Source: 2-12-FULL-35-23 sp965196985
GTDB taxonomy: Bacteria; Pseudomonadota; Gammaproteobacteria; UBA12402
Reading direction: 5' to 3'
Length of the DNA stretch: 64,000 nucleotides
NCBI GenBank assembly: GCA_965196985.1
Contig: CBDALO010000260.1
Coordinates: forward strand, 1-64,000
Under the pieces are notes generated by a model. That model had not been told where the DNA came from, did not search any database, and worked only from the letters and a program-made list of their open reading frames with translations. This document shows positions 17,645 through 25,588 of the stretch, in pieces (position 1 is the stretch's first letter; each line of letters starts with the position of its first letter). The position numbers were made by a program, and so were the translations under genes.

Positions 17645-19393
17645 CTAGCGAGTAGATAACTCAGCTTGCAAGACAACAAAACCCGCTGGTTGACTCGCAA
17701 GCTGGACAATTTTTTGATGCGGTAAGCCTTGCTGGCGGAGGGTGTTGTAATGGCTGGCGAGGGTGTTGAGCGTGGATCCGGCACTGCGACAACGTGCAAT
17801 TTGTGCAAGTTCTGGTTCCGAAAAACCCCACCCTAGCAATTTTTTAGCGTGAGTTTGCAGGGCTTGAAGAGTCTTGGCTCCGCCACTTTTTGCGGTGATA
17901 CTGACCAAATCAGCGGGTGTGAGTGAGAGGGTTTGCCACGCATTTTGCTCCTCAGCAAGTAACGTGAGGGTGACTCTGGCTCCGTCTTGGTTGACTATTC
18001 TGATTAAATCGTAGTCATTAAAACCCTGATTTAGCAGAGTGGTGTGATGCGTGAGTAGGGCTTGGATGGCAGGCGCACGTCCTCGTTTGTTGAGAATTTT
18101 GACAATTTGTTTGTGCTGAAAACCCAGATTTAGCAGAGCGGGGTAGTGCTTAGCGAGTGCATCGAGTGTTTTGGTTGCGCCGGAATGGCTTAAAATATGG
18201 ACTAATTCTTCGGTGGTAAAGCCCCAGCTTTGAAGCTGTTGGTCATGAGTGAGTAAGGATTCCACGGCCTGAGTGCAACCCTCAGTCGAAAAGATCTTAA
18301 CCAAATCAGCGTGCTGAAACCCCAAGGTCTGTAACACAGCGCGATATTGATGCATGGCTTGCAAGGCTAACGACGCTCCCCGTTGGGTTACTAATTGCAC
18401 TAATTCCGCATGGGTTAAGCCTGTGTTTTGCCAGAGTTCCGGCTGATGCAGTAACGTTGTAATGGTTTTTGCTGCGCCATCCTTGCTCAATAATGCCACG
18501 ATTTCAGACTGGCTAAATCCCCATTGAGCCAATAACGCGTGGTGTTCGAGTACCGCTTGGAACGCTTGCGCTGCCCCGTCCTGACTGGCGATACGCACTA
18601 AGTCGGTGACACTGAAACCTAACTCCAATAAAGCCGAGTGATGTTCCAACAACGCATTCAAGCTGTTGGACGCACTGTTTTGTTGAGCAATCTTGACCCG
18701 TTCTGCGTGTGAAAAGCCTAAACATTTCAGTGCGGCATGCTGTTCCATTAACACCGCCAACGTGTGCGCTGCGCCGGTTTTACTGCTAATACTCACCAAA
18801 TCAGCACGGGTATAACCGGATTGAATCAAGGTGGGGTAGTGAGTAAGCAGAGCAGTGATCGTCTGATTGGCTCCCATTGTGCCAGTGATTTTTAAGCAAT
18901 CGGTGGTGGAAAAGCCTAACCGCAATAAGGTTTGTTGATGGTCGAGAAATGCCGTGACCGCTTGTGCGCCACCCATATTCCCAGCAATGCGAACAATGTC
19001 GGTAGGCGTTAAGCCACGATTCATTAAGGTGTGGTGATGGGTGAACACAGCATTCAGTGCTTGCGAGCCACCCGTATTACTCCCTAATTTAATGAGCTGG
19101 TCATGGGTGTAACCTAGCTCAATTAATTGCGGGTACACGCTGATCAATTTAGTCAGTGTTAACCCACCCGCATCAAAGGAACCTAACCGCGTAATCTCTG
19201 CTTTAGTTAATCGCACTTCAAACAAGGCACACTGTTCTAGAATGGTTGCCACAGTTTCGCGTGAGGCTTTTTTCAGGATGAGCTTATCCGCTTGCTTCTC
19301 AGTAAACCCTAACGCAGTTAATTGACGACACTCGTCCTGGTAGCGAGTGGGCGCAATGTTGTATTGGGTTAATTTAGCAGATAACTCATCCAT
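17645..19393 (-). CDS. TALE-like DNA-binding repeat protein 1
   Basis: The product has 582 residues. Residues 1-61 form a cap containing a degenerate repeat (LGFTEKQADKLILKKASRET). Residues 62-556 are fifteen 33-residue repeats, and 557-582 a half repeat. The repeat pattern is FTxxDLVxIxxxxGGAxxLxALLxHHxxLxxLG, close to the Burkholderia/Mycetohabitans TALE-likes (BATs), for example LTPTDIVRIAGNMGGAQAV. Residues at positions 12-13 in order are FD NT NM TM KT QN QD KD QR TE HS KR QD KS CR and QP. TALE-family repeats bind DNA one base per repeat. Here the repeats are strongly diverged and mostly lack canonical pairs, so DNA reading is uncertain. No activation or nuclease domain is present. It is the last gene of a minus-strand cluster and looks richer in GC than its neighbours. 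Confidence 0.78.
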   Translation of the reverse strand: MDELSAKLTQYNIAPTRYQDECRQLTALGFTEKQADKLILKKASRETVATILEQCALFEVRLTKAEITRLGSFDAGGLTLTKLISVYPQLIELGYTHDQLIKLGSNTGGSQALNAVFTHHHTLMNRGLTPTDIVRIAGNMGGAQAVTAFLDHQQTLLRLGFSTTDCLKITGTMGANQTITALLTHYPTLIQSGYTRADLVSISSKTGAAHTLAVLMEQHAALKCLGFSHAERVKIAQQNSASNSLNALLEHHSALLELGFSVTDLVRIASQDGAAQAFQAVLEHHALLAQWGFSQSEIVALLSKDGAAKTITTLLHQPELWQNTGLTHAELVQLVTQRGASLALQAMHQYRAVLQTLGFQHADLVKIFSTEGCTQAVESLLTHDQQLQSWGFTTEELVHILSHSGATKTLDALAKHYPALLNLGFQHKQIVKILNKRGRAPAIQALLTHHTTLLNQGFNDYDLIRIVNQDGARVTLTLLAEEQNAWQTLSLTPADLVSITAKSGGAKTLQALQTHAKKLLGWGFSEPELAQIARCRSAGSTLNTLASHYNTLRQQGLPHQKIVQLASQPAGFVVLQAELSTR

Positions 19394-19424
19394 GCCAATG
19401 ACTCACGACATCATCAAGCGAGCG

Positions 19425-19979
19425 TTACGCATCAGTCTCGGTTGATGACACCTTAGCCTCGGCTGATGGCTCTTCAGCTTTGACTTTAGAGACAGTCGTT
19501 TTGCTTTTTTTAGCAGGTTTCTTTTTGGCTCGCGCTTTTTGCTTGCTTTGTTTCGCCCATTCTTTTTTAAACTTTGCTAACGCTTTGCTGCGATTAAGCA
19601 CCAAGCTGTATTCTTGCGTGACCTCTACCTGCTGGACTTTCAGTGTGTCTATTTCCGTTTTAAGAACTTCAATCAGTGCTTCAATGGCCTCAATAGTCTC
19701 TTTTGCTTTAGCAACCCGCTTTTCGGTTTGTTTGCCTGGCTTTGCTTTATGTTGGGCTTTGGCTTCTTTTAAGGCTGTTTTTTGGGTAGTGAGTTTCTCT
19801 TTCGAACCCAGTAACTTCTCTTTCAGCTTCGCCACTGATTGGGTGCAATCATACACGGCTTTCTCACACACGCCTTCGAGTTTTAATTCAGTGGCCGATA
19901 GTGTTTGCTTAAACTCGGTGATTTGTTGTAAAGGGGTTGCAGCGTGTTTGGTTTTAACGGGTTTTTTCTTAGCAGGCAT
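19425..19979 (-). CDS. Lysine-rich histone-H1-like coiled-coil protein
   Basis: The product has 184 residues from ATG 19979 (MPAKKKPVKTKHA); a longer open frame begins at 20057. Both ends are Lys/Ala-rich (KQKARAKKKPAKKSK near the C-terminus), as in bacterial H1-like proteins, and the middle (about 30-140) is a predicted coiled coil rich in Lys, Glu and Leu. The acidic tail is EEPSAEAKVSSTETDA. It ends 31 bases before the start of TALE-like gene 1 on the same strand, so the two are probably co-transcribed. A nucleic-acid-binding role is inferred from composition only. Confidence 0.6.
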   Translation of the reverse strand: MPAKKKPVKTKHAATPLQQITEFKQTLSATELKLEGVCEKAVYDCTQSVAKLKEKLLGSKEKLTTQKTALKEAKAQHKAKPGKQTEKRVAKAKETIEAIEALIEVLKTEIDTLKVQQVEVTQEYSLVLNRSKALAKFKKEWAKQSKQKARAKKKPAKKSKTTVSKVKAEEPSAEAKVSSTETDA

Positions 19980-20074
19980 TAGTTTTTCCTTCTGGTTGAT
20001 TAAGAGCGCGGATTGTACACGAAAAAAAAGCGAGATGCCTTGATTATTACTAATCAATGCCCCCGCTTCTTTTC

Positions 20075-20434
20075 TTAAACTTTCGTCTTACTAGCAAAAC
20101 GCTGGTTTAACTCTGCTTGCAGAGCTTGCAACCAACGCTCATTAGCGACTAACGTTTCACAACGAGCCTGTAGGCATTGCAGTTCTAACTGCAATTGCAA
20201 ACACCTGCGTGACATCGCTAAGGATTGACCCAAATCGCCTGTCGATTTACAGGTCAATTCATTTCTGCCATAGACTTCAAAAAATTCGAGTCGCCCTAAA
20301 ATATGACTGGGGTACGTAAAAAAATACTCATTCAAATAAGCACTTTTTCCGTCACGGCTAAATCGCCTGGCTTCTCGCCAAGGCAGTGTGCCGGCGGTCT
20401 TTTGTAAAAAGACAATATCCACAGTCACTTTAGC
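20075..20434 (-). CDS. Hypothetical protein, possibly truncated by IS6
   Basis: The frame reads VTVDIVFLQKTAGTLPWREA from a possible GTG at 20428 and ends QALQAELNQRFASKTKV. The C-terminal half (LQLQLELQCLQARCETLVAN) is a likely coiled coil. I do not recognise it. The frame is open up to the IS6 boundary at 20436, so the real start may have been lost. It precedes the H1-like and TALE-like genes on the same strand with a 95-base gap. Confidence 0.5.
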   Translation of the reverse strand, partial: AKVTVDIVFLQKTAGTLPWREARRFSRDGKSAYLNEYFFTYPSHILGRLEFFEVYGRNELTCKSTGDLGQSLAMSRRCLQLQLELQCLQARCETLVANERWLQALQAELNQRFASKTKV

Positions 20435-20435
20435 G

Positions 20436-21253
20436 GGTTCTGTCGCAAATTAATGGTTATTTGATATAATACCGACCAAATTTAGCATTGAATAATAATG
20501 GAGTTATTATGGCGATTAGTTTTAAAGGAAGACATTTCCCCAAAGAGATTATTTTAACAGCAGTACGCTGGAAGCTTGCGTACCCATTAAGTTACCGAAA
20601 TATTGAAGAGCTCATGGAAGAACGTGGTGTTAGCGTTGATCACTCTACAGTACAAAAATGGGTGGTTCGCTATGCGCCCCAGCTTGAGCAAGAGTTTCGT
20701 AAAAGCAAGCGCAAACTTGCTGATAGTTGGAAGATGGATGAGACTTATATTAAGGTCAATGGCAAGCAAGTTTATCTTTATCGTGCAGTTGATAAGTACG
20801 GTAACACCGTTGATTTTATGCTGTCAGAGAAGCGTGATCGTAAGGCAGTTCTAGCTTTTTTTAATAAAGCGATTGGATCAAGCGGGTTACCCAAAAAGGT
20901 TAACATTGATAAAAGTGGTGCAAATACAGCAGCGTTGGAAAGACTCAATACCTTATTATTTTTATCTGGATTCTGGTTTGCGATGGTCGAGGTTAGGCGC
21001 ATTAAATACCTCAATAATCTGGTCGAACAACACCATCGATCGATAAAGCGTATCACGAAATATACACTGGGTTTTAAAAAGTTCAATTCAGCTAAGGCAA
21101 CAATAGCTGGTATTGAGTTATGCCATATGCTAAAAAAAGGGCAGATGCGAGGCAATAGCATGATGCCAGCCTGGCAGCAGTTCTACACGCTCGCAGACTA
21201 GTTGCGCCCAAAAATAGGCTACCTCATCTAGGTGTAAATTTTTCGACAGAACC
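20436..21253 (+). mobile_element. IS6-family insertion sequence, copy 1
   Basis: The element is 818 bp, bounded by ggttctgtcgcaaatt and, at the right, aatttttcgacagaacc. There is no 8-bp duplication (ctttagcg versus caggaaga). It joins the TALE-like gene cluster directly to a truncated Tn3 transposase, as expected of an IS6-mediated deletion or fusion. Confidence 0.85.
20509..21201 (+). CDS. IS6-family DDE transposase
   Basis: The product has 230 residues from ATG 20509 (MAISFKGRHFPKEI); a start 7 codons upstream is possible. The DDE landmarks are SWKMDETYIKVNG (Asp), VNIDKSGANTAAL (Asp) and YLNNLVEQHHRSIKR (Glu). The family motif is normally VEQDHR, and copy 2 has that; this copy has His in place of Asp, so activity may differ. 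Confidence 0.9.
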   Translation: MAISFKGRHFPKEIILTAVRWKLAYPLSYRNIEELMEERGVSVDHSTVQKWVVRYAPQLEQEFRKSKRKLADSWKMDETYIKVNGKQVYLYRAVDKYGNTVDFMLSEKRDRKAVLAFFNKAIGSSGLPKKVNIDKSGANTAALERLNTLLFLSGFWFAMVEVRRIKYLNNLVEQHHRSIKRITKYTLGFKKFNSAKATIAGIELCHMLKKGQMRGNSMMPAWQQFYTLAD

Positions 21254-22349
21254 CAGGAAGAGTCATGATTAAGGTTTAGAGTTTTTAAAGCATTAATTGC
21301 TTCTAGCACATGATTCTCGCTTCCTAAGCCATCATTAATCAGATCAATGGCATTGAGGAATACAGGAAAAAATTGCCTAAAATAACTGTACCGATCTTTT
21401 AATAGCAGAAACTCATGATTATATTTACTTTCCAACCAGTTATCGGTTTGCTCAACTTTACTAGCCAATAACTCTTTGGAAATAGACTCGTAAATGACCT
21501 CTCTTAGATCAGCATTAGCAATTTCCTCGTCTAAAATTAATTTGCCAATCAGCATAAAATCATGCAGTGTTGCCAGCGTCTCTTTCTTCTTTTTCTTGCT
21601 AGCACTTGCCATACTTTTATTAACAGCTTTTTCTGCCTTATGGATCAGTTTAATCAGCATCTCAATAATAGAATCAGTGTGATCCTGGTAAAGTTGTTGG
21701 CACAAGCAGACTAAAATACCATACTTTTTCCCTGGGCGTAGTTTTTCAACTCGAGATACAGAATAGTAGCGCGCGCTGCGGGCTAATCGCTGCTGATAAT
21801 TTTTATTAAGCCAACTTAAATCAATCGTTAAAACACCTAGGGATTCAATGGCTTGTAACTTCTTAATTAACAGCAGGATACCCTCTACTGAAGGTACACC
21901 AGGTGTTTGCCTAAGGTGCCATAAAATAGAGCGTCTATTATTAACCTTGAGTAACACATCAAGCTTTTCCCTAACGGTATTCTTCAGCACATTTAAAAAA
22001 TTTGATTCTATCTCTCGACGAGCAAGGTCACGGTATTTACCAACAAGACGACGCAAGGTTGATAAAGCTGGTTGCAAAATACCTTTTTCTTTCAGAAAGC
22101 ACTGCACCTTAGGAACGAGCAAAGTAATCTGATCAGTTTGTCTTGCTTGCTTAATGAGATAGTCAGCCAACTCTTCTTGATTGCTAGCAGTATACTCTTT
22201 TACCGCGAGGTAGGTTTTGATCTTGTGTTGATGTCGTTGAATAACTCGACGATTAAGCTGATAAGACTGCATGAGGTCAGAAGGTAAACTAAGCTGATTA
22301 CTTACGTAGTGGAGCAAGACGGTATCTAATTCTAAGGGAACTTGCTTAG

Positions 22350-24402
22350 CCCAAGTTTGGCCATTTCACCCTGAAAATCAAAAATTTCATCACTATTTTT
22401 AACTCAACCCATTGATTTTACTTGCCTAGAAACGTGAATTCTCGAATGTAGTGACACATAATGGCAATAAGGGGTTGCATGGGCTGGTGAAGTGATGAGA
22501 GTATTGAGTTATGTATATTCGAACCTCTACACAAAAGAGTCCTCGGACAGGTAAGTCTTACGCAACCTACCGACTTGTTGATACTCATCGCACTGCTGAC
22601 GGCAAAGTACGTCAAAGACTGATTTTAAATCTTGGTGCGAATTTTTCAGTAAAGAAGGACAGTTGGAAATTGCTTGCTGACCGTATTGAGGAAATTTTAA
22701 CGGGTCAAGGCACGTTAATTTCAATACCAGCACATCTCGAAAAACAGGCGCAAATGTATGTAAAACGCATTCGCTCTAGGTTTGCTGATGACAATGAGAC
22801 AAGTATCGCTGTTAATTCAGTAAGCGCGGTAGAACCTGACTTTAAAACAGTGGATGTTAACTCCATTGAGAGCGCGGACATACGACACGTTGGAGCTGAG
22901 GCGTTGGGCTTACATGCTGCCAGGCAATTACAACTTGAGGAATTGTTCAGGGCTTTGGGCTTTAATCAAAAACAATGTCACCTGATGCTTGCTACCATCA
23001 TTGGGCGGCTAGTTGCCCCAGGAAGTGATTTAAGTACGCACTATTATTTAAGCAATCAAAGTGCGTTAGATGAATTACTGGGTACTGATTTCTCAGAACT
23101 ATCACTCAAGAAATTCTATAAGACTGCTGATGAGTTACTCAAACATAAGCAAATGATTGAAGATCAATTATTCGAACGTGAGAAAAATCTCTTTAGTTTA
23201 AATCAGGTGATCACTCTCTACGATATAACCAATACCTACTTTGAGGGTAGAGCATTACAGAATGATCACGCACAGCATGGTCGATCAAAGGAGAAGCGGT
23301 CTGATTGTCCGCTTGTTTCTCTAGGACTCGTGCTGGATGGCTCAGGGTTCCCGCAACGCAGTGAATTTTTCAAAGGGAATGTTAGCGAGCCTAAAACATT
23401 ATCCGAAATGCTAACTGAGCTTCATGCACAGCCAGAGGCAACAATTATCTTAGATGCTGGTTTTGCAACTGAAGAAAATATTTCATGGCTTACTGAAAAA
23501 GGTTTCCATTATATTGTAGTGAGCCGTAGAGCATTGCCTGTTGTCGATGAAAACATTGATAAAGTGCTAGTAAAAGAATCAGTAAATAATACGGTTACAG
23601 CGCAATTAATTAAAGATACTGAAGCAAATGAAGTCTTACTGTACTGCCATTCTCAGGCTAAGGAAGAAAAAAGCTTAAATATGATTAGTAAGGCTGAGAC
23701 TCGTTTCGAAGAGGAATTAATTAAGTTAGCTAATGGACTCACTAAAAAAACTGGAATGAAAGCAATTGAGAAAGTAACCTTGCGTTTAGGTCGAATAAAG
23801 GAGCGCCATAAACGTGTTTCAGGTCGATACACTATCACGCTTGATTCAGAGGCTGATAAGGTTACGAAAATCAGTTGGAGTAAAGTTAACTCTGAGAATC
23901 TGGGCGCATATTGTTTGCGTAGTAACAGAATGGATTTAGATGAAAAAACAATTTGGAGAATCTATACAACTCTAACTGATGTTGAATCGGCATTCAGATC
24001 ATTAAAATCAGAGTTAGGCCTGCGTCCTATCTACCATCAAAAGCAAGAGCGAGTTGATGCCCATCTGTTTATTAGTATTCTTGCTTATCACTTACTACAC
24101 ACTATTCGCCATCAACTTAAATTGCAGAGCATTGATAGTAGCTGGCAAACTATACGGCAGATTTTTAGCACTCAGGTTCGTATCACGACTACGATGCGGC
24201 TTGAAAATAATAAACTACTTTCTGTTAGAAGAACCTCAAAGGCAACTCCAGAGCAAGTTGTGATCTATAAATCGTTAGGCATGAATTCACAACCTGGGCA
24301 CACTGAAAAAACAATTTGTTAAGTTGTAGTGACCCTAAACGTTTTTTTAAAATGTAAGTCATTGATTTGGATAGGTTTAATTTTAGAAAGGGCAAAGTTG
24401 GG
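22350..24402 (+). mobile_element. IS1634-family insertion sequence, copy 2
   Basis: The limits are the same as in copy 1, with a clean 4-bp duplication TTAG at 22346-22349 and 24403-24406 inside the Tn3 transposase gene. It is nearly identical to copy 3. Confidence 0.9.
22511..24322 (+). CDS. IS1634-family transposase
   Basis: This is an intact 603-residue transposase with the same D, D, E landmarks as copy 1 (DITNTYFEGRALQ, IILDAGFATEEN, DVESAFRSLK). It matches the copy at 49837 over nearly its full length, with KISWSK here against QISWSK there, which points to recent spread. Confidence 0.92.
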   Translation: MYIRTSTQKSPRTGKSYATYRLVDTHRTADGKVRQRLILNLGANFSVKKDSWKLLADRIEEILTGQGTLISIPAHLEKQAQMYVKRIRSRFADDNETSIAVNSVSAVEPDFKTVDVNSIESADIRHVGAEALGLHAARQLQLEELFRALGFNQKQCHLMLATIIGRLVAPGSDLSTHYYLSNQSALDELLGTDFSELSLKKFYKTADELLKHKQMIEDQLFEREKNLFSLNQVITLYDITNTYFEGRALQNDHAQHGRSKEKRSDCPLVSLGLVLDGSGFPQRSEFFKGNVSEPKTLSEMLTELHAQPEATIILDAGFATEENISWLTEKGFHYIVVSRRALPVVDENIDKVLVKESVNNTVTAQLIKDTEANEVLLYCHSQAKEEKSLNMISKAETRFEEELIKLANGLTKKTGMKAIEKVTLRLGRIKERHKRVSGRYTITLDSEADKVTKISWSKVNSENLGAYCLRSNRMDLDEKTIWRIYTTLTDVESAFRSLKSELGLRPIYHQKQERVDAHLFISILAYHLLHTIRHQLKLQSIDSSWQTIRQIFSTQVRITTTMRLENNKLLSVRRTSKATPEQVVIYKSLGMNSQPGHTEKTIC

Positions 24403-24569
24403 TTAGGCAGGTAGTTACGGGTTCTAACAAAAGCAAGCTGGTAAGCAAAACCTAATTGGTTTTCGGGAGTTTTACATTGGCGAATAACTTGACTGTCCTG
24501 AAGAGTTAATTTTCCTAAAGTAATAATTTCCTTACGAACTAAAATTGGGTTCTGATCAAGTAGTTTCAT

Positions 24570-24742
24570 TTTTAAGCATCCAAAAAACGTAGGTTTTCTT
24601 TACACGCGAGTCGATTGCCTTTTCCCGCCCAAACCCGTAAGATTCTTGCCTAAGAAAGGTGTCTAGTTTTCAATATTAATGAATTTAATAACACTATTGA
24701 GTTACCAGACAAAAATAGACCAACTGGAGCAACAGCCTACCC
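24570..24742. promoter_or_regulatory. Candidate Tn3-type res/promoter region
   Basis: This 173-base AT-rich gap separates the divergent TnpA and resolvase starts. In Tn3-family elements this is where the res sites and both promoters lie. I see AT-rich half-site-like stretches (tagttttcaatatt, aacactattgagtt) but cannot define the three subsites. The role is inferred from position. Confidence 0.4.
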
Positions 24743-25310
24743 ATGAAAGCAGGCTATGCGCGTATCTCAACCGCTGACCAAAACCTGAGCTTGCAAGAAG
24801 ATGCCTTGAAAACTGAGGGGTGCCAACGCATCTATAAAGATATTGCCAGTGGTGCCCGTACTGCCAGGCCGGGGCTAGAAGAAGCCCTGGCTTATTTACG
24901 AGAAGGGGATCTCCTAGTGGTTTGGAAGCTTGATCGGTTAGGCCGCTCTGTGCCTCACCTCATTGACACCATTCAAACCTTAAACCAACAAGGGATTGGC
25001 TTTAAAAGCTTGCAGGAAAATATTGATACTACCACCAGTGGTGGTAAGCTAATCTTCCATATTTTCAGTGCCTTAGCCCCAGTTTGAGCGAGACCTGATT
25101 CAAGAGCGAACACGCGCTGGACTCAAAGCCGCTCGTGCTCGGGGACGTTTAGGAGGACGACCACCTCTATTACAGGAACATCAGGTCAAAAAAATGCTGG
25201 AACGTTATGATGAACAGAAGATAACCGTTGCAGAAATTTGCAAGATTTATGGGATTAGCCGGCCTTCTTTTTATAATTACCTGAAGAAACGAAAACGGGC
25301 GATTGCTTAG
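24743..25310 (+). pseudogene. tnpR: Serine resolvase/invertase (TnpR-like), 1-bp frameshift
   Basis: MKAGYARISTADQNLSLQED contains the catalytic serine context, and VVWKLDRLGRSVPHLIDTI the conserved arginines of serine recombinases. At about 25076-25080 one extra C (CCCC where CCC is expected) shifts the frame after FSALA. The other frame continues QFERDLIQERTRAGLKAARA and RGRLGGRPPLL to the HTH tail (ICKIYGISRPSFYNYLKKRK). Full length would be about 189 residues, normal for the family. It belongs to the Tn3 relic. Confidence 0.85.
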
Positions 25311-25331
25311 GAATAAGCCAGTTCTACCAAG

Positions 25332-25340
25332 TTATCCACA
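25332..25340 (+). other. Single consensus DnaA-box sequence
   Basis: ttatccaca is a perfect match to the DnaA box consensus, just after the resolvase relic. It is isolated, so it is weak evidence for a replication origin. Confidence 0.3.
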
Positions 25341-25520
25341 GATCAGGCGCTTTTTTACAAGAAAATTGATTGATGCAATGAGGAAGGATTTCCAGTCAAT
25401 TCGTAAATTTTGATTAAAATAAGAGTTGAGCGGTAGATTTGGTCCCTTTTAACCAGGATTCCGGCCGGACCTCAAAAGCAGGGGGAGTAGGGGAGTAAAA
25501 AGCCAGTAAAAATAGCCCCC

Positions 25521-25540
25521 CCCATAAGCGACCTTATGGG
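25521..25540 (-). terminator. Candidate terminator of TALE-like gene 2
   Basis: cccataag and cttatggg form an 8-bp stem with a 4-base loop. On the minus strand it lies about 50 bases past the likely stop at 25589 and is followed by a G-run and ctattttta. A very similar stem follows the ankyrin gene. Confidence 0.5.
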
Positions 25541-25588
25541 AATGTATCAAAATATAATCATCAAAAAAGAGAGCTGAAAATTATATGC

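Larger units (their letters stand above)
21254..24569 (-). pseudogene. tnpA: Tn3-family transposase (TnpA), N-terminal half, split by IS1634
   Basis: The N-terminus starts at 24569 (MKLLDQNPILVRKEIITLGK) and runs to 24403. After IS1634 (22350-24402) and its TTAG duplication the frame resumes as LLHYVSNQLSLPSDLMQSYQ and continues to the IS6 junction at 21253. The remaining 440 or so residues resemble the N-terminal DUF4158 part of Tn3 transposases. The catalytic DDE half is gone. It diverges from the resolvase gene at 24743, the classical Tn3 arrangement. Confidence 0.78.

Noticed and set aside
25332..25340. Replication origin based on a DnaA box
   Set aside because: It is a single box with no clustered boxes, AT-rich unwinding element or rep gene beside it.
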